From: Thalassotalea_A litorea | GTDB taxonomy: Bacteria > Pseudomonadota > Gammaproteobacteria > Enterobacterales > Alteromonadaceae | Assembly: GCF_043642205.1 (NCBI RefSeq) | Contig: NZ_JBHZSG010000016.1 | Coordinates: 1-64,000, forward strand | DNA: 64,000 nt | Direction of reading: 5' to 3' | Shown: positions 43,680 to 52,564 of the stretch, piece after piece | Numbering within the stretch: the stretch's first letter is position 1 | Layout: each line of letters begins with the position of its first letter | The notes under the pieces: generated by a model | The model's input: the letters and a program-made list of their open reading frames with translations, nothing else | Told to the model about the DNA's origin: nothing | Databases searched by the model: none | Made by a program: the position numbers and the translations under genes

Positions 43680-44401
43680 TGTCTCACTGGCAACTTCCTG
43701 AGCATAGTTGGCAGGGCTTTTTTGAACAACAAAAAAGCCAGCCATACTTTCGGGAAATTGAAGACAGCATACGTGCTCAGCGTCATGCCGGTGAGGTGAT
43801 TTATCCTGAAGATGGGCAGTTGTTTCGAGCGTTCACATTAACCCCATTAGATCAGGTTAAAGTCGTGGTGCTTGGGCAAGATCCCTATCATGGTCCGAAT
43901 CAAGCCCATGGCCTGGCCTTTTCGGTAAACGAAGGGGTTAAAGTTCCGCCGTCACTGCGTAATATTTTCAAAGAGCTTGAGCAGGATATTGAAGGCTTTA
44001 ATATACCCCAAAGCGGTGATTTAACCGCTTGGGCAAAGCAGGGGGTATTATTGCTAAATACGGTATTATCGGTACAACAGGGTAAAGCGCACTCGCACAG
44101 TAAGCTCGGTTGGGAAACCTTTACACAGCAGGTCATGCTCGAATTAAACAAACAACCGGGGCCTATTGTCTATTTGCTTTGGGGGTCCCATGCGCAATCT
44201 AAAGGTCAGGTAATTGATAACCCCAAGCATAGGGTGTTGACGGCGGTTCATCCATCTCCGCTATCGGCGTATCGAGGGTTTTTCGGTTGTCAGCATTTTT
44301 CTATGGCTAATGCCTATTTACAAGAGCAGGGCGAGATCCCGATTGATTGGCGGCTAGCACCGCAATGTCATGCACCGGATCATCAAGGTAGCTTGTTTTA
44401 A
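43679..44401 (+). CDS. ung: uracil-DNA glycosylase Ung (family 1)
   Basis: Removes uracil from DNA for base-excision repair. It has 240 residues. The water-activating loop GQDPYHGPNQAHGLAFSV near residue 62 and the leucine-intercalation loop HPSPLSAYRGFFG near 190 are intact. The start is GTG at 43679, sharing a base with the thrC stop (TAGTG), so it may be co-translated with thrC, an unusual partner. A MITE-like element begins 11 bases after its stop. Confidence 0.96.
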   Translation: MSHWQLPEHSWQGFFEQQKSQPYFREIEDSIRAQRHAGEVIYPEDGQLFRAFTLTPLDQVKVVVLGQDPYHGPNQAHGLAFSVNEGVKVPPSLRNIFKELEQDIEGFNIPQSGDLTAWAKQGVLLLNTVLSVQQGKAHSHSKLGWETFTQQVMLELNKQPGPIVYLLWGSHAQSKGQVIDNPKHRVLTAVHPSPLSAYRGFFGCQHFSMANAYLQEQGEIPIDWRLAPQCHAPDHQGSLF

Positions 44402-44412
44402 GTAGCGCATAA

Positions 44413-44688
44413 TACCAATCACATTAAGTTTGTGCACAACTCAGAGTTAAGGCAGAGGTCCACTTACAACATAGATTTCATTGATATAGTCATTCTATAT
44501 TAATGAAATATAGGGCCGTAAATGGGCCTTAAGGTAAACTCCCTACGGGTGAGTTTTAAAGGCATTTATCCTGCGTTACTGATTTTGGCCGATTTTGAAA
44601 TAATGGAGCGACCATTCTCTGCAATCAAAGCCTTGTCTAAAAGCCTTTAAATTCTCATTGAGTGAGCAATAATTTAATGTGATTGGTA
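44413..44688 (+). mobile_element. MITE-like element, copy C (full)
   Basis: A 276-bp non-coding element with ends TACCAATCACATTAA and TTAATGTGATTGGTA. The triplet TAA flanks both ends (44410-44412 and 44689-44691), the clearest target duplication together with copy D. It contains an ATTTCATTGATATAG/CTATATTAATGAAAT hairpin and an AAACTC/GAGTTT hairpin. It separates the 3' ends of ung and the GNAT gene. Confidence 0.92.
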
Positions 44689-44718
44689 TAATAACCTTTA
44701 GAAACTGAATTGTGGCTG

Positions 44719-45285
44719 TTAAAAATAAATCGCCATTTCCGCGGCAACGCAATGGCAGTTAAAGCTGCAAATAGGACAATCATAACCTTCAAGAGAATCC
44801 TGATGCCATTTGCCAGGATGATCTTTTACTAATTCACCACCACACTTGCTAAAATATTTCACCGCACTGTTTCCCGGGCTTTGTCGCCATAAATGGCTCA
44901 CCCCAGCCTTCGCACCTTGTTTTTTCAAAGCTTCGATCGAGAGTTTCAGTAACCTTGAGCCAATGCCATAGCCTCGGTAGTTAGCATCCACGGTGTTGCA
45001 TTTAAAATAGGCGGTCTGCGACTGAGCACTTTTCCACAACTCAGGACTGCACCATTGATCTGTTTGCCATTGACCCGGAGAATAACACAGCCGAAAACCG
45101 ACTAAGGTTTCCCCATCTAAGGCGATAAAATCGGAATTAACCCCATTCTTTTGACCCTTTTGAGCCCATTCAACGATATTTTTTTCGTCTAAATAGCCAT
45201 TGCCATGGACGAGCGTGCCCAAAGCTACGACCGCTTCATAATAGGGCTCTGTCAGTTCCTGATAGGTGATTTTTCGATCTTGCAT
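44719..45285 (-). CDS. GNAT-family N-acetyltransferase with C-terminal cysteine cluster
   Basis: A 188-residue acetyltransferase from the ATG at 45285 (MQDRKITYQEL); a TTG 18 bases upstream is possible. The acetyl-CoA loop is RGYGIGSRLLKL near residue 105. The C-terminal segment GYDCPICSFNCHC contains five cysteines in under 15 residues (C-x2-C-x3-C-x-C pattern), suggestive of a metal site and unusual for this family. Substrate unknown. It is divergent from the FAD oxidoreductase gene. Confidence 0.82.
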   Translation of the reverse strand: MQDRKITYQELTEPYYEAVVALGTLVHGNGYLDEKNIVEWAQKGQKNGVNSDFIALDGETLVGFRLCYSPGQWQTDQWCSPELWKSAQSQTAYFKCNTVDANYRGYGIGSRLLKLSIEALKKQGAKAGVSHLWRQSPGNSAVKYFSKCGGELVKDHPGKWHQDSLEGYDCPICSFNCHCVAAEMAIYF

Positions 45286-45384
45286 AGAATTTAGTGTAAT
45301 CAAGCCTGTTATATTTGCGCGTATTTTGCCATGATTGGCGTCGATTTGTCTCTAGCTTAATTTTTAAGGTCAAAATCTTCTGTT

Positions 45385-46716
45385 ATGTACGATCCAGTCC
45401 ATCATAAATTCCCCGGTGAAAACGCGCCTTATCCTAACAGTTATTGGGCGACGACCGTATCTCCTGAGACTCCCTCTGCGGGTCCGATTATTGGCGACCA
45501 TAACACGGAGGTATTGATTGTTGGTGCCGGATACACTGGCATGTCTACCGCTTTGCATTTAGCCCGAGAGCACAATGTACAGCCGCTCATTATCGAAGCC
45601 AATCAGACAGCCTGGGGTTGCAGCGGCCGTAATGCCGGATTTATTCTCAAATCGACAGGCCGAATGGCATGGACGGCGATGCAGAAAAAGTGGGGTGAAG
45701 AGGTGATGCGCGGTATTTACCATGAAGCCTGCTCCGGTGTGGATATCGTCAATAGCCTGATCAGCGAAGGAATTGATTGCCAGGTACAAGATAAAGGTTA
45801 CATCAAGGTTGCTCACAAACCGAGTATGATGCCTGGCCTTGAGCAGCAAGCGAAACTATTGCAGCGTATGTTTGGTTATGACGTTGATGTTTTATCCCGA
45901 GCGCAGTTGCACAATGAATTTATGCAAGATGAAATGGCGCACGGGGCGATACGGTTTGAGGACGGTTTCGGATTAAATCCGTTGAAGTTAGCGCTCGGCT
46001 ATCAGGACCTTTTGGCGAAAGCGGGGGTGAATATTCATACCGGCACGCCGGCGTTAGGTTATGAAAAAACCGATAAAGGTCACGTTATAACCACGCCTAA
46101 AGGTCGAATTGTCGCTAAAAAACTGGTGATCGCCACTAATGGGTATACGCCTAAAGGGTTTAATCCTGTTATCAATAATCGCTTTTTACCGGTATTATCA
46201 CAAATTATCGTGACCGAGCCGTTAACGAAAGAGCAGTTAAAAGCCTGTAACTTTCTGACGTCGAATGTTGTAATGGATACGCGCTCGTTAAAGTATTACT
46301 ACCGTAAACTGCCGGATAATCGGATTTTGTTTGGTGGCCGCGGTGCGATCACTGGCAAAGGCGCCGAAGACCCATTTTACGCGAACCGATTGTTATCCGT
46401 ATTAAAAGCAAGTTTTCCTGCACTTGGTAATGTGGGTTATGACTATGCCTGGGCTGGTTGGATATGTATGTCGCTTGATGATATTCCCCACGTTTATGAA
46501 CAGGATAATATCTTTTACGGCATGGGATATTGTGGCTCTGGCGTGTCATTTTCCGTGCAAGCGGGTAAGCGCCTGGCGGAGCGAGTGGTTGGAAAAGCAT
46601 TACCGGCATTGCCTCTGTATCAACAAGGGTTGCGTAAGTTTCCGCTACCGTCATTACGCAGGTCGGGGCAGTGGTTGTACTTCCAGTATGGTAGAGTGCG
46701 TGATAACTATTTATAA
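45385..46716 (+). CDS. FAD-dependent oxidoreductase, DAO family (PuuB/OrdL-like)
   Basis: A 443-residue flavoprotein. The dinucleotide-binding motif VLIVGAGYTGMSTALHLA is near residue 42, GCSGRNAGFI near 75 and the C-terminal FAD motif FYGMGYCGSGVSFSVQAGK near 375. Sequence style (SYWATTV near the N-terminus, GYDYAWAGWI) resembles gamma-glutamylputrescine oxidase and related amine oxidases. No polyamine genes flank it, so the substrate is open. Confidence 0.85.
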   Translation: MYDPVHHKFPGENAPYPNSYWATTVSPETPSAGPIIGDHNTEVLIVGAGYTGMSTALHLAREHNVQPLIIEANQTAWGCSGRNAGFILKSTGRMAWTAMQKKWGEEVMRGIYHEACSGVDIVNSLISEGIDCQVQDKGYIKVAHKPSMMPGLEQQAKLLQRMFGYDVDVLSRAQLHNEFMQDEMAHGAIRFEDGFGLNPLKLALGYQDLLAKAGVNIHTGTPALGYEKTDKGHVITTPKGRIVAKKLVIATNGYTPKGFNPVINNRFLPVLSQIIVTEPLTKEQLKACNFLTSNVVMDTRSLKYYYRKLPDNRILFGGRGAITGKGAEDPFYANRLLSVLKASFPALGNVGYDYAWAGWICMSLDDIPHVYEQDNIFYGMGYCGSGVSFSVQAGKRLAERVVGKALPALPLYQQGLRKFPLPSLRRSGQWLYFQYGRVRDNYL

Positions 46717-46905
46717 CAACTATCTGAAAAACTTATTTGTCAATCAAACAGAAAGTTGTTGCCAGTAGAGGTCGTATTGGTAGTATGGCCAACAAGATAT
46801 GGAAAGGATTCTGAGAAAATAAGCTGGTAAAGGACGTAATATTCAGCGTTTAAATAACTGACAAAAATAAAAACACACAGTGCAAATTTCATATCGGATT
46901 AAACC

Positions 46906-47109
46906 ATGAAAGTTACCGTAATTTACTACGATAATAACTCGTTAGAGTTACATCACAAATTTATCACCGCAGAATGTAAGAGCAATGGTCGGGTAGTCAT
47001 CCCGGATGAATACAAAGTCAATAAGTCCATTATTGCGGTCTGCGAAGGTGAAGTTGACGTGCTAAATAAAGTTGGCGACCGGATTTTGCCGGTTTCAGCC
47101 TGCGCTTAG
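46906..47109 (+). CDS. small conserved protein, possibly DUF2375/TIGR02922
   Basis: A 67-residue protein (MKVTVIYYDNNSLELHHKF) with a regular beta-rich pattern and two cysteines (ECKSN, VCEGE) plus one near the end. It recalls the small DUF2375/TIGR02922 family restricted to Colwellia and relatives, from memory only. A clear terminator follows. Function unknown; if the family call holds, it also supports a Colwelliaceae host. Confidence 0.65.
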   Translation: MKVTVIYYDNNSLELHHKFITAECKSNGRVVIPDEYKVNKSIIAVCEGEVDVLNKVGDRILPVSACA

Positions 47110-47132
47110 CCCCAGCTAAAAAAACAAAAATG

Positions 47133-47156
47133 CCCGGGTTGTTGTTCCGGGTTTTT
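47133..47156 (+). terminator. terminator after the small conserved gene
   Basis: Hairpin CCCGG/CCGGG with a GTTGTTGTT loop, followed by five T. Confidence 0.82.
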
Positions 47157-47283
47157 ATTCGTTTTTGCCATTCGATACGATTTCTAACAGCATCCACCGC
47201 TCACAGCTAGAACCGATTACCTTGCAAAAATTACTTTGACAGCGACGTTAATGACTTAGACGATAACAGCGCTAACGAAGGCG

Positions 47284-48237
47284 TCAGGCAACGCGATTGG
47301 TTAAGTGCCCTTGTTTGTAATTAACGATATTGGTACCTGTAATGTCAATAAGCCTTTGTTGCGCTGACTGACTTCCCCAGGCAATATGAGCGGTAATCAT
47401 CAGGTTGCTCATTGGTTGCTGCAGCAGGGGATGGCCTGGCTTAGGAGGTTCCTGCTCCAATACATCTAAAATAGCGCCCGCTATACGTTTACTACGTAGG
47501 GCGGTAAGTAAGTCTTTACTATTAACAAGTTGACCGCGCGCGGTGTTTACCAATACCGCATTACGTTTCATTAAAGATAACGTATCTTTATTAATTAAAT
47601 TGTCGGTTTCTGGTGTCAGGGGGCTATGCAAGCTTACGATATCAGCCTGACTCAGCGCATCGGTAAAACTGACTCTTCCAGGGCGTATATGCCCACTTTC
47701 TTTGCGTTCACTGATGAGCACGTTAATGCCGAAAGCTTTCGCTACATTTGCTACTGACTGACCGATGGCGCCATGACCAATAATTGCCATGGTCTTTCCG
47801 GCTAGCTCTTCAACAGGCGCAGCAAAATGACAAAAAACCGAACTTTTTTGCCATTCTCCCGCGTGAATATCATCGATCTGCTGACTGGTTTTCTGAAAAT
47901 ATTCCAGCAACATGGCAAACACATATTGGGTGACCGAAGAGGTCGAATAGCCTGCGACATTACACACTTGCACATTCGCTTGTTTCGCAGCGTCTAAATC
48001 AACATTATTGGTACCGGTGGCAGTGATGCAGATTAGTTTTAACTTAGGCAGTTGCGCGATTACGTTCGCTGAAATTACCACTTTATTGGTAATGATAATA
48101 TCGGCAAACTTGGCTCGTGTAACAATTTTGTCATCGCTGGTGCTGGCAAAGTAACTAAAATTATCAACGGTTTGTTCAATGGCATCGAAATTAATTTGTT
48201 GATTAATCGTGCTTCGATCCAAAAAGACGGCGCGCAT
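47284..48237 (-). CDS. D-2-hydroxyacid dehydrogenase (glycerate dehydrogenase-like)
   Basis: A 317-residue NAD-dependent enzyme from the ATG at 48237 (MRAVFLDRSTI) with AGGA nine bases upstream. The Rossmann motif GHGAIGQSVANVAKAFG is near residue 149. The catalytic set is Arg in NTARGQLVN (about 230), Glu in DVLEQEPP (about 259) and His in TAHIAWGS (about 282). The closest type by overall pattern is HprA-like glycerate/hydroxypyruvate reductase. Substrate specificity is inferred. Confidence 0.85.
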   Translation of the reverse strand: MRAVFLDRSTINQQINFDAIEQTVDNFSYFASTSDDKIVTRAKFADIIITNKVVISANVIAQLPKLKLICITATGTNNVDLDAAKQANVQVCNVAGYSTSSVTQYVFAMLLEYFQKTSQQIDDIHAGEWQKSSVFCHFAAPVEELAGKTMAIIGHGAIGQSVANVAKAFGINVLISERKESGHIRPGRVSFTDALSQADIVSLHSPLTPETDNLINKDTLSLMKRNAVLVNTARGQLVNSKDLLTALRSKRIAGAILDVLEQEPPKPGHPLLQQPMSNLMITAHIAWGSQSAQQRLIDITGTNIVNYKQGHLTNRVA

Positions 48238-48368
48238 TCTATGATCCTGCAAAGGTAAAAGATTTGGTTGTTAATGATAAATGGAAAATTTGTACTTTAC
48301 TATAGGCGATATTCGTTGATATCTGACGCAGTTTGTTTACGCTGCACATCATTTTGTCGCTATGGATA

Positions 48369-49544
48369 TTAGTACAGGTTGTACGTCACCCCAAGAGCGA
48401 TTTCAAAGGCATCATTGGTTGTATTATCACTGAAAATAAGATCATTGCGTTTGGCTTCGAAAAATATCAAACCGCTGATGTGATCGAATCGGTATTCAAC
48501 ACCTGCGAGCGTATGATGGAGTTGATACGGTGTTGACGAATCACGGGCTCTGAGATCATTGTAGCCTGCATACACACCGAATTTATTGACGTTATATTTA
48601 ACCATGAGTTCAGAACCTTTGGCATCATAGAAAAGACCGCTATCATCAACTTCGTGCAAGGATGATTGGTTATACATGGCGGCAAGATAGAGCCCCTGAC
48701 TACCAAATTCACCATACTTGATACCAACCCCCCAGATTTTGTCTTCGCCATCGTCGATGTCAAGGTTGCCAAAAGCAGGGTCTAATTTGATCGTATTAAG
48801 GTTATAGGCAACAGAAAATAACCATTGCTTCCAATGATAACCCAATGAAAAACCGTAGCCATTGCCCGTGCGACCCAGCTCCTCCCCATTACGTTGTTGA
48901 ATTAGGCGGCATAGTTGATCAGGTAACTCCTCTTCAGCGCAGGAGCGCACGTTGATATTGAGAGGCTCATCTTGAACATGAAGTTGCACACCAAGATCAA
49001 ATGCGCCATAAGATTGTGTCCAACTCAATGCCTGTTCCGCTCGTCCGGTTCCAGAGAACCCACCATCGGTACCTAAATTGAAAGCACCGTTTGCCGAGCC
49101 CCCCCAGTAGTTATACCAGTCGGTGTGATAAAGCGCTAAATAGTAAACCGACAACTGCTTACCTAGGGTTATCTGTCCCCAGTAATCGTGCTTTAAAAAT
49201 AAATTACCAAGGCGCGAGGTAAGCGCCGCATCACCAGCATCGGCTGGTGGTTGCGAGTTACCACCAATGGAAAAATTACCATTTACTTCAAACTGAGTGC
49301 CCCATTCCACATTGATGCCGGTGGTCCAGTCATTCTGAATCTCATGAAAAATTTTAAAACCAAGACGAGAGCCCGAGTCCGTAAATTGGTCGAACTCATC
49401 AATTTTCTGATAGACCACACGGACAAATCCCTGGGTTACGATGGAAGTATTTTCGTCCTTATACACTTCGATTGCGGCAAAACTGGGGCGGCAAAAGGCG
49501 GCAAGTATCACGGCAAGACACGACAACTGGTAGTTTGTTTTCAT
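48369..49544 (-). CDS. outer-membrane porin (Gram-negative general porin type)
   Basis: A 391-residue beta-barrel protein. Its signal peptide (residues 1-23, ending RPSFA) precedes AIEVYKDENTSIVTQGF. It has alternating aromatic strands, FLKHDYWGQITLGKQ near residue 110 (the conserved GKQ segment before the constriction loop) and the C-terminal phenylalanine/tyrosine ending VTYNLY needed for barrel assembly. A loop with two cysteines (SCAEEELPDQLC, about 203-214) is likely disulfide-bonded outside. Solute specificity is unknown. Confidence 0.85.
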   Translation of the reverse strand: MKTNYQLSCLAVILAAFCRPSFAAIEVYKDENTSIVTQGFVRVVYQKIDEFDQFTDSGSRLGFKIFHEIQNDWTTGINVEWGTQFEVNGNFSIGGNSQPPADAGDAALTSRLGNLFLKHDYWGQITLGKQLSVYYLALYHTDWYNYWGGSANGAFNLGTDGGFSGTGRAEQALSWTQSYGAFDLGVQLHVQDEPLNINVRSCAEEELPDQLCRLIQQRNGEELGRTGNGYGFSLGYHWKQWLFSVAYNLNTIKLDPAFGNLDIDDGEDKIWGVGIKYGEFGSQGLYLAAMYNQSSLHEVDDSGLFYDAKGSELMVKYNVNKFGVYAGYNDLRARDSSTPYQLHHTLAGVEYRFDHISGLIFFEAKRNDLIFSDNTTNDAFEIALGVTYNLY

Positions 49545-49778
49545 TGCTCAGTTCTCAGTGTTGCATTAATTTTAAACGATGCTTTTCAAGTATATGCAAG
49601 GATATGGCGGTTGAACAAAAACTTTATGGATTAGCGTAATTTAAGAACTAAAAGCAAAGAAAAAAGGCGATTCACCTTTTGTTTAGGTTTTATCCAAAAA
49701 TCACCCTTATAACCTAGTGTTACAATATATAATTATGTAGAATAAGCCCTCGTTGTTTAACCATGACTGTTAGTAAAT

Positions 49779-52088
49779 ATGTTGAATCTTACCGATATTC
49801 AGCCTCAGGCCGATGAAATTTATCTCGATAATAACGCCACTACGCCTGTGCTTCCCCAAGCTGCTGAAGCTGCAATTCACACCATGAACCTTTGTTATGG
49901 TAATCCAAGTTCCAGTCATATGACGGGTCTGAAAGCCAAATATATACTCGAATCAACCCGAACGTTGGCGCGCCAGGTTATTGGTGCAGACAGGGGAGAG
50001 ATTATCTTTACATCCGGCGCTACCGAAGGTATCCAAACGTCAATTATCTCAGCACTAAATGCCTGTCGAGAGCAAGCGAAACTGATGGACAGTCCAGTGC
50101 TGCTTTACGGCGCGACCGAGCACAAAGCTGTGCCGGAAACGTTAAAACACTGGAATAACATGCTCAACATAAATGCTCAGGTGGTTGCCATTCCTGTAGA
50201 TGAACGGGGTATTCTTGATGGTGAGTTTATTGCCAAACATGCCGCCAATGCACTGATGATTTGTACCATGGTTGCCAACAATGAGACCGGCGTTTTTCAG
50301 GATCTGGGAAAGCTAGAGCAAGTCATTCGAGCAAACAACCCTGACGTTTTATGGATGGTAGATTGTGTACAGGGTTTGGGGAAAATCAATTTGGATATTG
50401 CCAAAACCAGCATTGATTATGCACCATTTTCCGGACACAAGCTTTATGGACCCAAAGGCATTGGTATGTTGTATGTGCGCCAAAACGCGCCGTATACGGC
50501 GATTATTGCCGGTGGTGGCCAGGAAAGCGGTCTACGCTCTGGTACAGAAAACCTGCCCGGCATTGCCTCCTTAAATGCGATTTTTAATCTACTGGTGGAT
50601 CAAGACGATAATACATTCAAGAGTCACGACGTGTTATGCGCTTATCGACAGCAGCTGGCTGAAACACTAAATAAAGCCTTTCCCAATATTGTCTACAACC
50701 ATGATTTTTCCTGCTCATTGCCAACGACGTTAAACTTTTCCGTTAAGGGGTTGGCCAGCAAAGACATTATGGATCTTTTTGATGCGGCTAGGATCCGTGT
50801 TAGTAGCGGCTCAGCCTGTAGCTCAAAAGTTACTGGCAGTTTCGTGCTTGATGCGATGGGGAAACCAAAGTGGCAATCAGAAGGGGCGATTCGTCTGTCC
50901 TTTGGACCCGCGGCAACGCAGGAAGAAATCGATCGTGCCTGTAAAGCGATCGAGGATGCTGTGATTGCCATGCAACACCATTGTTTATTATTGGCTGATA
51001 CCGATGGTGAATCGGATGCCGACGTTGATGGCCTGCAGCAGTGGGGTTATGACAATCAAATTACCTGGTGTTATGTGGACCAGAGCCAGCGACAGGTATT
51101 ATTGATCGATCCCATCCCTGAATTGAGTGAGCGTTTTCAGACGTTAGTAAACTGCCGACAATTTAACGTGGTTGGTATCCTCAATACCCACTTGCACCGG
51201 GAACAGGATGACTGTGCATCTATGTTGCGCACGGTCATGAGTGATGCGATGACTACAACTTCTGTCGATGCGCTTGGTTGGCCTGACGAGGGAGTATCGG
51301 TCAAGCTGGAAAACGGCCAACAGGTAGATGCTATTCAGATAGGCAATAAAACCCTCGCTAAGCTAAATTTACCCGGACATACCGAAAATAGCCGTGCATA
51401 CTTGCTTGGTGACGTGATCGATGGGGTGCTTAAAAAAGACAATATTGATTATGTGTTTGCCGGCGATCTGATCCAGATTGGTGGCCTTGGTCGCAGTGAT
51501 TTGCATGGATCCATACCAGAACACCTTTATGACTCAATACGACTGTTGGCCGATGTTATCAGTCCGGATACGTTATTATGCCCAGCACATGATTATCAGC
51601 AATTGTTTTCTACGACATTGGCATTGGAAGCGACGTCAAATCCACTGCTTGCAAAACTCTTAATGGAAAATATAAGCAAAGCGGAATTTATTGCTGAAAA
51701 AGCTAAGCTTGATGCCGCAATTGGCATGCATGAAGAGCAACAATTATGTGGCCTTATTGCCCAGCAGAATAAATCGCTGATCGATGTTTCTCCGGATAAA
51801 CTCCAACGGTTCTTAGTGGAAAATCCGGATGTACAGGTCGTTGATGTGCGTGAGCCCCATGAATTTGAAGCGCATCGCAGAGCTTACCTTGATGACCTAA
51901 AAATCGTAAATATTCCTTTAACGCGTATTACCGATTTTATCCATCGCTTTACTGGCGAAAAAAAGCAAACCAAATTTATTTGTATTTGCCGCAGTGGCAG
52001 TCGCAGTGGCGCCGCGGCGAACGCATTAAAGCGTATGGATTTTGAACGTGTGTACCATGTTCCGGGAGGCTTCGCGCTGGTCAATTAG
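49779..52088 (+). CDS. cysteine desulfurase / metallo-beta-lactamase-fold / rhodanese triple fusion
   Basis: A 769-residue three-domain protein. Residues about 1-395 are a NifS/IscS-type aminotransferase class V: PLP lysine K221 in SGHKLYGPKG and catalytic cysteine C347 in SSGSACSS. Residues about 420-660 resemble ETHE1-type persulfide dioxygenases. GHT (H534), AGD (D563) and PAHDY (H604) are kept, but the THxHxDH motif reads THLHREQ, so two metal ligands appear replaced. Residues about 675-769 are a rhodanese domain with DVREPHEF and the active loop CRSGSRS (C737). It probably extracts sulfur from cysteine and passes the persulfide along the chain. The start is the ATG at 49779. iscX lies just downstream. 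Confidence 0.85.
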   Translation: MLNLTDIQPQADEIYLDNNATTPVLPQAAEAAIHTMNLCYGNPSSSHMTGLKAKYILESTRTLARQVIGADRGEIIFTSGATEGIQTSIISALNACREQAKLMDSPVLLYGATEHKAVPETLKHWNNMLNINAQVVAIPVDERGILDGEFIAKHAANALMICTMVANNETGVFQDLGKLEQVIRANNPDVLWMVDCVQGLGKINLDIAKTSIDYAPFSGHKLYGPKGIGMLYVRQNAPYTAIIAGGGQESGLRSGTENLPGIASLNAIFNLLVDQDDNTFKSHDVLCAYRQQLAETLNKAFPNIVYNHDFSCSLPTTLNFSVKGLASKDIMDLFDAARIRVSSGSACSSKVTGSFVLDAMGKPKWQSEGAIRLSFGPAATQEEIDRACKAIEDAVIAMQHHCLLLADTDGESDADVDGLQQWGYDNQITWCYVDQSQRQVLLIDPIPELSERFQTLVNCRQFNVVGILNTHLHREQDDCASMLRTVMSDAMTTTSVDALGWPDEGVSVKLENGQQVDAIQIGNKTLAKLNLPGHTENSRAYLLGDVIDGVLKKDNIDYVFAGDLIQIGGLGRSDLHGSIPEHLYDSIRLLADVISPDTLLCPAHDYQQLFSTTLALEATSNPLLAKLLMENISKAEFIAEKAKLDAAIGMHEEQQLCGLIAQQNKSLIDVSPDKLQRFLVENPDVQVVDVREPHEFEAHRRAYLDDLKIVNIPLTRITDFIHRFTGEKKQTKFICICRSGSRSGAAANALKRMDFERVYHVPGGFALVN

Positions 52089-52126
52089 CGGTAAAAGTTA
52101 ATCACCCAATCTTGGGCAACCAATTA

Positions 52127-52169
52127 AACCCACTAAAGCTGCGCGTACGTGCAGTTCTGGTGGGTTTTT
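52127..52169 (+). terminator. terminator after the triple-fusion gene
   Basis: A long hairpin with outer arms AACCCAC/GTGGGTT and an inner GCTGC/GCAGT pairing, followed by T residues. It lies between the fusion gene and iscX, so iscX may have its own promoter or rely on read-through. Confidence 0.8.
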
Positions 52170-52204
52170 ACTATGCTAATGGATAACTAATCAGGAGATA
52201 GTCT

Positions 52205-52405
52205 ATGGGCTTGAAATGGGTTGATTCCCTTGAAATTGCATTAGATCTAATGGAGCAACACCCTGATGTCGATCCTCGACAATTGCACTTTCCTGAGTTA
52301 ATGCAATGGGTACTGGCGTTGGAACGATTTGACGATGATCCGAATCATTGCGGTGAGCGTGTGCTAGAAGCGATTCAGCTAGCCTGGATGGATGAGATGG
52401 ATTGA
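52205..52405 (+). CDS. iscX: Fe-S cluster assembly protein IscX
   Basis: A 66-residue acidic protein matching IscX of E. coli along its whole length: MGLKWVDSLEIALDL, the HFPELMQWVLALE helix and FDDDPNHCGERVLEAIQLAW. IscX binds IscS and iron and moderates cluster assembly. CAGGAGAT is a strong ribosome binding site. Here it is outside an isc operon, next to a cysteine-desulfurase fusion, which suggests a functional pair. Confidence 0.93.
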   Translation: MGLKWVDSLEIALDLMEQHPDVDPRQLHFPELMQWVLALERFDDDPNHCGERVLEAIQLAWMDEMD

Positions 52406-52564
52406 GGCCATTTTAAATGGTCGACAATGATGCTAAAACGCTGAGTTTAACGAACGGTAACAAAACAGGTCTGATCTGCTACGAACTGGTATTATCTGCG
52501 GTGAAAACTCAGTACAATACGCGGCCTTGTGCCCTATTGGTATTCATTGACAAGCGAAGTATTT

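Noticed and set aside
49661..49684. AAAAGG/CCTTTT hairpin upstream of the triple-fusion gene as an attenuator
   Set aside because: Short, A/T-rich stem with no leader peptide or alternative pairing that would support regulation.
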